A stretch of 44,088 nucleotides of DNA, from contig CAYUWG010000028.1 of the NCBI GenBank assembly GCA_964448285.1, forward strand, positions 1 through 44,088, given 5' to 3'. Shown piece by piece: positions 41,484 through 44,088 of this stretch. The DNA is from CAYUWG01 sp964448285 (GTDB lineage Bacteria > Bacteroidota > Ignavibacteria > SZUA-365). Position numbers and translations under genes: made by a program. The notes under the pieces are model-generated. The model saw only the letters and a list, made by a program, of their open reading frames with translations. It had not been told where the DNA came from and searched no databases. Within the stretch, counting starts at the first letter, position 1; each line of letters opens with the position of its first letter.

Positions 41484-42017
41484 ATGAACAGAATCATTCT
41501 AACTCTTCTCTTCGCGTGGATTGCGCACGCGATTGCGACAGAATCGTTCGCTCAAAACACCATCCCTCGCAGTGTTTTCGGATGTGGAGGAATCACAAGC
41601 TCAGAGGGCAGTTATGCTCTCAAGTCAACGCTCGGTCAACCGCTTATCGGAAAAACATCGGGTACATCGAACCAGAGTCTCATTGGATTTTGGTACACGA
41701 TAGAATCGATCAAAGTTGATGTCGATGAACTTCACGAATCACCTGCTACATTTTTTCTGAGTAACTATCCGAATCCTTTCAGCAAGCGAACGACGATTCG
41801 TTTTGTTCTTCCGTCACGAGCGCACGTTGAATTGACCGCGTTCGATATGCTTGGAAGGAAGCTGATGACGATTACGAACGAGGAATTCGAAGCGGGTAGT
41901 CATGAAATCGCTTTCGATGCATCCAAAATCGACGCACGGTACTCATCACAACTGATCAATTGCATATTGCAGACGCACCGAGTCACGAAGTCATTACCCA
42001 TGATCGTTATCGAATGA
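41484..42017 (+). CDS. short secreted protein with T9SS sorting domain
   Basis: A 177-residue protein; the ATG at 41484 is preferred over GTG at 41475 because an AGGTGAG lies 5 nt upstream. After the signal peptide (IILTLLFAWIAHAIATESFAQ) comes a short domain with VFGCGGITSSEGSYALKSTLGQPLIGKTSGTSNQSLIGFWY, a pattern common just before T9SS tails in this group. The rest is the sorting domain FFLSNYPNPFSKRTTIRFVLPSRAHVELTAFDMLGRKLMTI...FDASKID...; the usual SGxYxYxL block is poorly kept (ARYSSQLINCIL), so the tail may be partly degraded. It is 9 nt after the fibre gene and likely cotranscribed. Possibly a small anchor or partner of the fibre (inference). Confidence 0.82.
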   Translation: MNRIILTLLFAWIAHAIATESFAQNTIPRSVFGCGGITSSEGSYALKSTLGQPLIGKTSGTSNQSLIGFWYTIESIKVDVDELHESPATFFLSNYPNPFSKRTTIRFVLPSRAHVELTAFDMLGRKLMTITNEEFEAGSHEIAFDASKIDARYSSQLINCILQTHRVTKSLPMIVIE

Positions 42018-42108
42018 AATCAATCCGGCAATCGTCTGTGCGATGAGATGGAATACGATTCGTTCGCGCAGACGATTGCCATCACTACTTCATCAAAGGA
42101 GATTACTC

Positions 42109-43722
42109 ATGAAAGCTCTCGTTTATTTCGCGACAACAATGCTCCTCATATCGGTGGGGATGGAAGGATTTGCTGTGAATTACTATGTCTCACCGAACGG
42201 CGACGATGGAAATGCAGGCACGTTCGCTCAACCGTGGAAGACTATACAAAAGGCGGCAAGCTCTGTATCTGCCGGTGATACCGTATTCATTCTCGGCGGC
42301 ATCTACCGGGAGTATGTCGCGCTTCAGCGATCGGGTTCGCAAGGGCAATACATTACGTTCACCGCATATCAACAGCAGAATGTGACGATCGATGGAGCGG
42401 GAATTACCGTTCCGCAATATAGCGGACTTCTAGATCTTTCGGGGCAAAACTACATCGTGGTTTCCGGATTGCGAGTCATCAACTCCAACGAGGCGGGCAT
42501 CCTTGCCGACGGTACTCAGCACGTAGTCATTGAACGATGCGCGACGTACAACACAGCGTCGTCGGGAATCGGAGTATGGAATAGTTCTGATGCGATCGTT
42601 CGGAATAATCGCATCGATCTTGCGTGCACGAACCTGATGCAGGAATGCATTTCAATCGGAGGCACAGCAACTTTCGAAGTGTATGAGAACACTATCGTCA
42701 ACTGCAAGAAGGAAGGTATCTGCACGAAGGACGGATCATCTGTTGGAAAAGTCTATCGCAACAGAATCGACAGCACCGAACACGTCGGAATCTACGTCGA
42801 TGCATGGGACAAGCACACGTTCAACATTGATGTGTACAACAACGTCGTGAGTAACATCAGGCAGAAGGACGGATTCATGGTCGCGTCGGAGCAAGGCGGG
42901 CTGTTAGAAAACGTTCGCTTGTACAATAACATTTCCTACAACAACGGCTTCAGTGGAATCGGTCTTTCGGCGTGTTGTCCCGGCGCTGTGACGCATCCGA
43001 TCAGAAACGTTACGATCATCAACAACACTGCTTATAACAATGGACTGAGCGGTTGGGGTGGTGGAATTGCCATCAGTGAGAATCCAACGGTGAGTGGACT
43101 CGTCATTCGCAATAACATCCTCAGTCAGAATCTCTCATTTCAAATCGGCGTCGATTCCATCGTGAACAAAGCCGAATTGACAATCGATCACAACCTCATC
43201 GATGGTTTTAGAAACGGCGAAGGTGAACTGCGCGGGACAGCCTTCGTGGAAGCTGATCCGCAATTTGTGAACGCCGCAGTATTCGATTTCCATCTGAAGA
43301 AATCTTCTCCTGCAGTCGATGCGGGGTTATCGTTGCTTGCACCGCTTACCGATTTCGATGGCAACACAAGACCGTCGGGAAACGGAATAGACCTTGGTTG
43401 TTATGAATATTTGCAAACGACCTGGTTAGAACATGACCTTACAATAAAAGACAATTTCGAACTGCACCGGAACTATCCCAATCCCTTTTCGCAATCCACA
43501 ATAATCAGCTATACGCTGTCAGCTCGCAGCCATGTGAGAGTGGAAGTGTTCGACGTCCTTGGTCGAAAAGTCGCGACGCTTATGAACGAAGAAAGAGATG
43601 CGGGTTTGCATACTTCGATATTCGATCGGGAATCATTGGCAGGCATTCAGTCGGGCATCCTTGTATATCACCTGATCGTGGAAGGGGTGAGAAAGGTAAG
43701 AACGATGGTGATTGTTCAGTAG
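42109..43722 (+). CDS. right-handed parallel beta-helix protein with T9SS sorting domain
   Basis: A 537-residue protein. The ATG at 42109 follows AAAGGAG and gives signal peptide MKALVYFATTMLLISVGMEGFA; the frame open from 42043 is ignored. It starts YYVSPNGDDGNAGTFAQPWKTIQKAASSVSAGDTVFILGGIYRE, the DUF1565 entry of beta-helix proteins, then coils VVSGLRVINSNEAGILADG, VVIERCATYNTASSGIGVWN, AIVRNNRIDLA, VYENTIVNCKKEGIC, VRLYNNISYNNGFSGIGLS, VTIINNTAYNNGLSGWGGGI, LVIRNNILSQN. Such folds are pectate-lyase/NosD-like polysaccharide lyases, epimerases or binding proteins. The tail NFELHRNYPNPFSQSTIISYTL... is a T9SS sorting domain. Carbohydrate activity is likely but not proven. Confidence 0.92.
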   Translation: MKALVYFATTMLLISVGMEGFAVNYYVSPNGDDGNAGTFAQPWKTIQKAASSVSAGDTVFILGGIYREYVALQRSGSQGQYITFTAYQQQNVTIDGAGITVPQYSGLLDLSGQNYIVVSGLRVINSNEAGILADGTQHVVIERCATYNTASSGIGVWNSSDAIVRNNRIDLACTNLMQECISIGGTATFEVYENTIVNCKKEGICTKDGSSVGKVYRNRIDSTEHVGIYVDAWDKHTFNIDVYNNVVSNIRQKDGFMVASEQGGLLENVRLYNNISYNNGFSGIGLSACCPGAVTHPIRNVTIINNTAYNNGLSGWGGGIAISENPTVSGLVIRNNILSQNLSFQIGVDSIVNKAELTIDHNLIDGFRNGEGELRGTAFVEADPQFVNAAVFDFHLKKSSPAVDAGLSLLAPLTDFDGNTRPSGNGIDLGCYEYLQTTWLEHDLTIKDNFELHRNYPNPFSQSTIISYTLSARSHVRVEVFDVLGRKVATLMNEERDAGLHTSIFDRESLAGIQSGILVYHLIVEGVRKVRTMVIVQ

Positions 43723-43756
43723 CATATCATCCTATTTTTTCATAGAGAGATTGCAC

Positions 43757-44088
43757 ATGAGAACGCACATGACTTTCCAATCGCTTGTGAATGCGACACG
43801 GGTCGCTCTGCTCACGAGCTTTATAATCCTGTTCTATCGGGAGACAGGTTCATCGCAATTCATAACTCATCATGATCCTGTCGCACAGCCCTCGGTGCAA
43901 CGTCCGTCGTTCATGATGCAGACAACGGATCCGAAATTCGGCGCGACACTGCTTCGTTTGACTGATGCTCGCGGAGATCGCAAGCCCGGGATGATGCCGC
44001 AGTATTCGAAACGCCAGGCGTGGAATGCAAACGATTCGTTGATGTTGTTGATCTCCGGAGACGGTACGACTCACCTTTACAACGGAAG
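43757..44088 (+). CDS. secreted beta-propeller protein, N-terminal part (runs off the window)
   Basis: The frame is open from the ATG at 43757 to the edge (110 residues). The start has a weak AGAGA box; ATG 43769 is possible. A hydrophobic segment (VALLTSFIILFY) serves as signal peptide. The mature start (FMMQTTDPKFGATLLRLTDARGDRKPGMMPQYSKRQAWNANDSLMLLISGDGTTHLYNG) has the 'TDPxFG...RLTD...YSKxQAWNxDxSLMLL' pattern of TolB/oligogalacturonate-lyase-like propeller proteins. Not enough is visible to decide between an enzyme and a binding protein. It follows the beta-helix gene by 34 nt in the same direction, so probably the same operon. Confidence 0.75.
   Translation, partial: MRTHMTFQSLVNATRVALLTSFIILFYRETGSSQFITHHDPVAQPSVQRPSFMMQTTDPKFGATLLRLTDARGDRKPGMMPQYSKRQAWNANDSLMLLISGDGTTHLYNG

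Overview
The window looks like chromosomal DNA of a Gram-negative member of the Bacteroidota/Chlorobi/Ignavibacteria/Kapaibacteria group. This placement is inferred. The evidence is six proteins ending in a type IX secretion (Por/T9SS) sorting domain of the 'NYPNPFNPST' kind, many outer-envelope lipoproteins, a TonB-dependent receptor paired with a surface propeller lipoprotein, and TAnnTTTG-like promoter elements. Most real starts have clear Shine-Dalgarno sequences. No rRNA, tRNA, CRISPR array or complete insertion sequence was seen.

Layout. 1-966: 5' part of an M16 zinc protease gene (minus). 1169-4945 (plus): a small secreted protein, a VOC-fold protein, an EamA-type exporter and acetyl-CoA synthetase. 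5285-7657: an AT-rich island with a small Cys-containing protein and three tandem leucine-rich-repeat lipoproteins, the last two a recent duplication. 7990-11045: ordinary genes (small membrane protein, YdeI/DUF1801 protein, NTF2-like protein, DEAD-box helicase). 11420-14790 (minus): a sorbosone-dehydrogenase-like protein and a BNR-repeat protein, both T9SS cargo.

14959-24415 (minus) is the most interesting stretch. A lipoprotein + TPR/beta-propeller gene pair occurs twice, followed upstream by a LamG/Ig-like T9SS protein, an OmpR-family response regulator and its histidine kinase. Four transcription units here share one long promoter motif. Its upstream part is a direct repeat (GTAAA-N5-GTAAA on the plus strand) of the type OmpR-family regulators bind, so this may be a local envelope regulon. 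One TPR/propeller copy is truncated and shares a perfectly identical ~497-bp tract with the intact copy.

24701-28003 (minus) is a vitamin B12 uptake operon: cobalamin riboswitch, antiterminator/terminator platform, BtuB-type receptor and BtuG-like propeller lipoprotein. 28125-31509 (minus) encodes a soluble PAS histidine kinase translationally coupled to a receiver + glutaredoxin-like + thioredoxin-reductase-like fusion that lacks both cysteine pairs. An ABC-type permease follows upstream. 33103-38391 (plus) holds a NarL-type regulator, a receiver-only protein, a T9SS subtilase, and a scar in which a copy of the subtilase 5' end abuts a decapitated NarX-type kinase; paired ATAGGTR-N4-TACCTAT sites precede the two regulators. 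38883-44088 (plus) encodes large secreted proteins: a fibre-like protein, a short T9SS protein, a beta-helix T9SS protein and the start of a beta-propeller protein.
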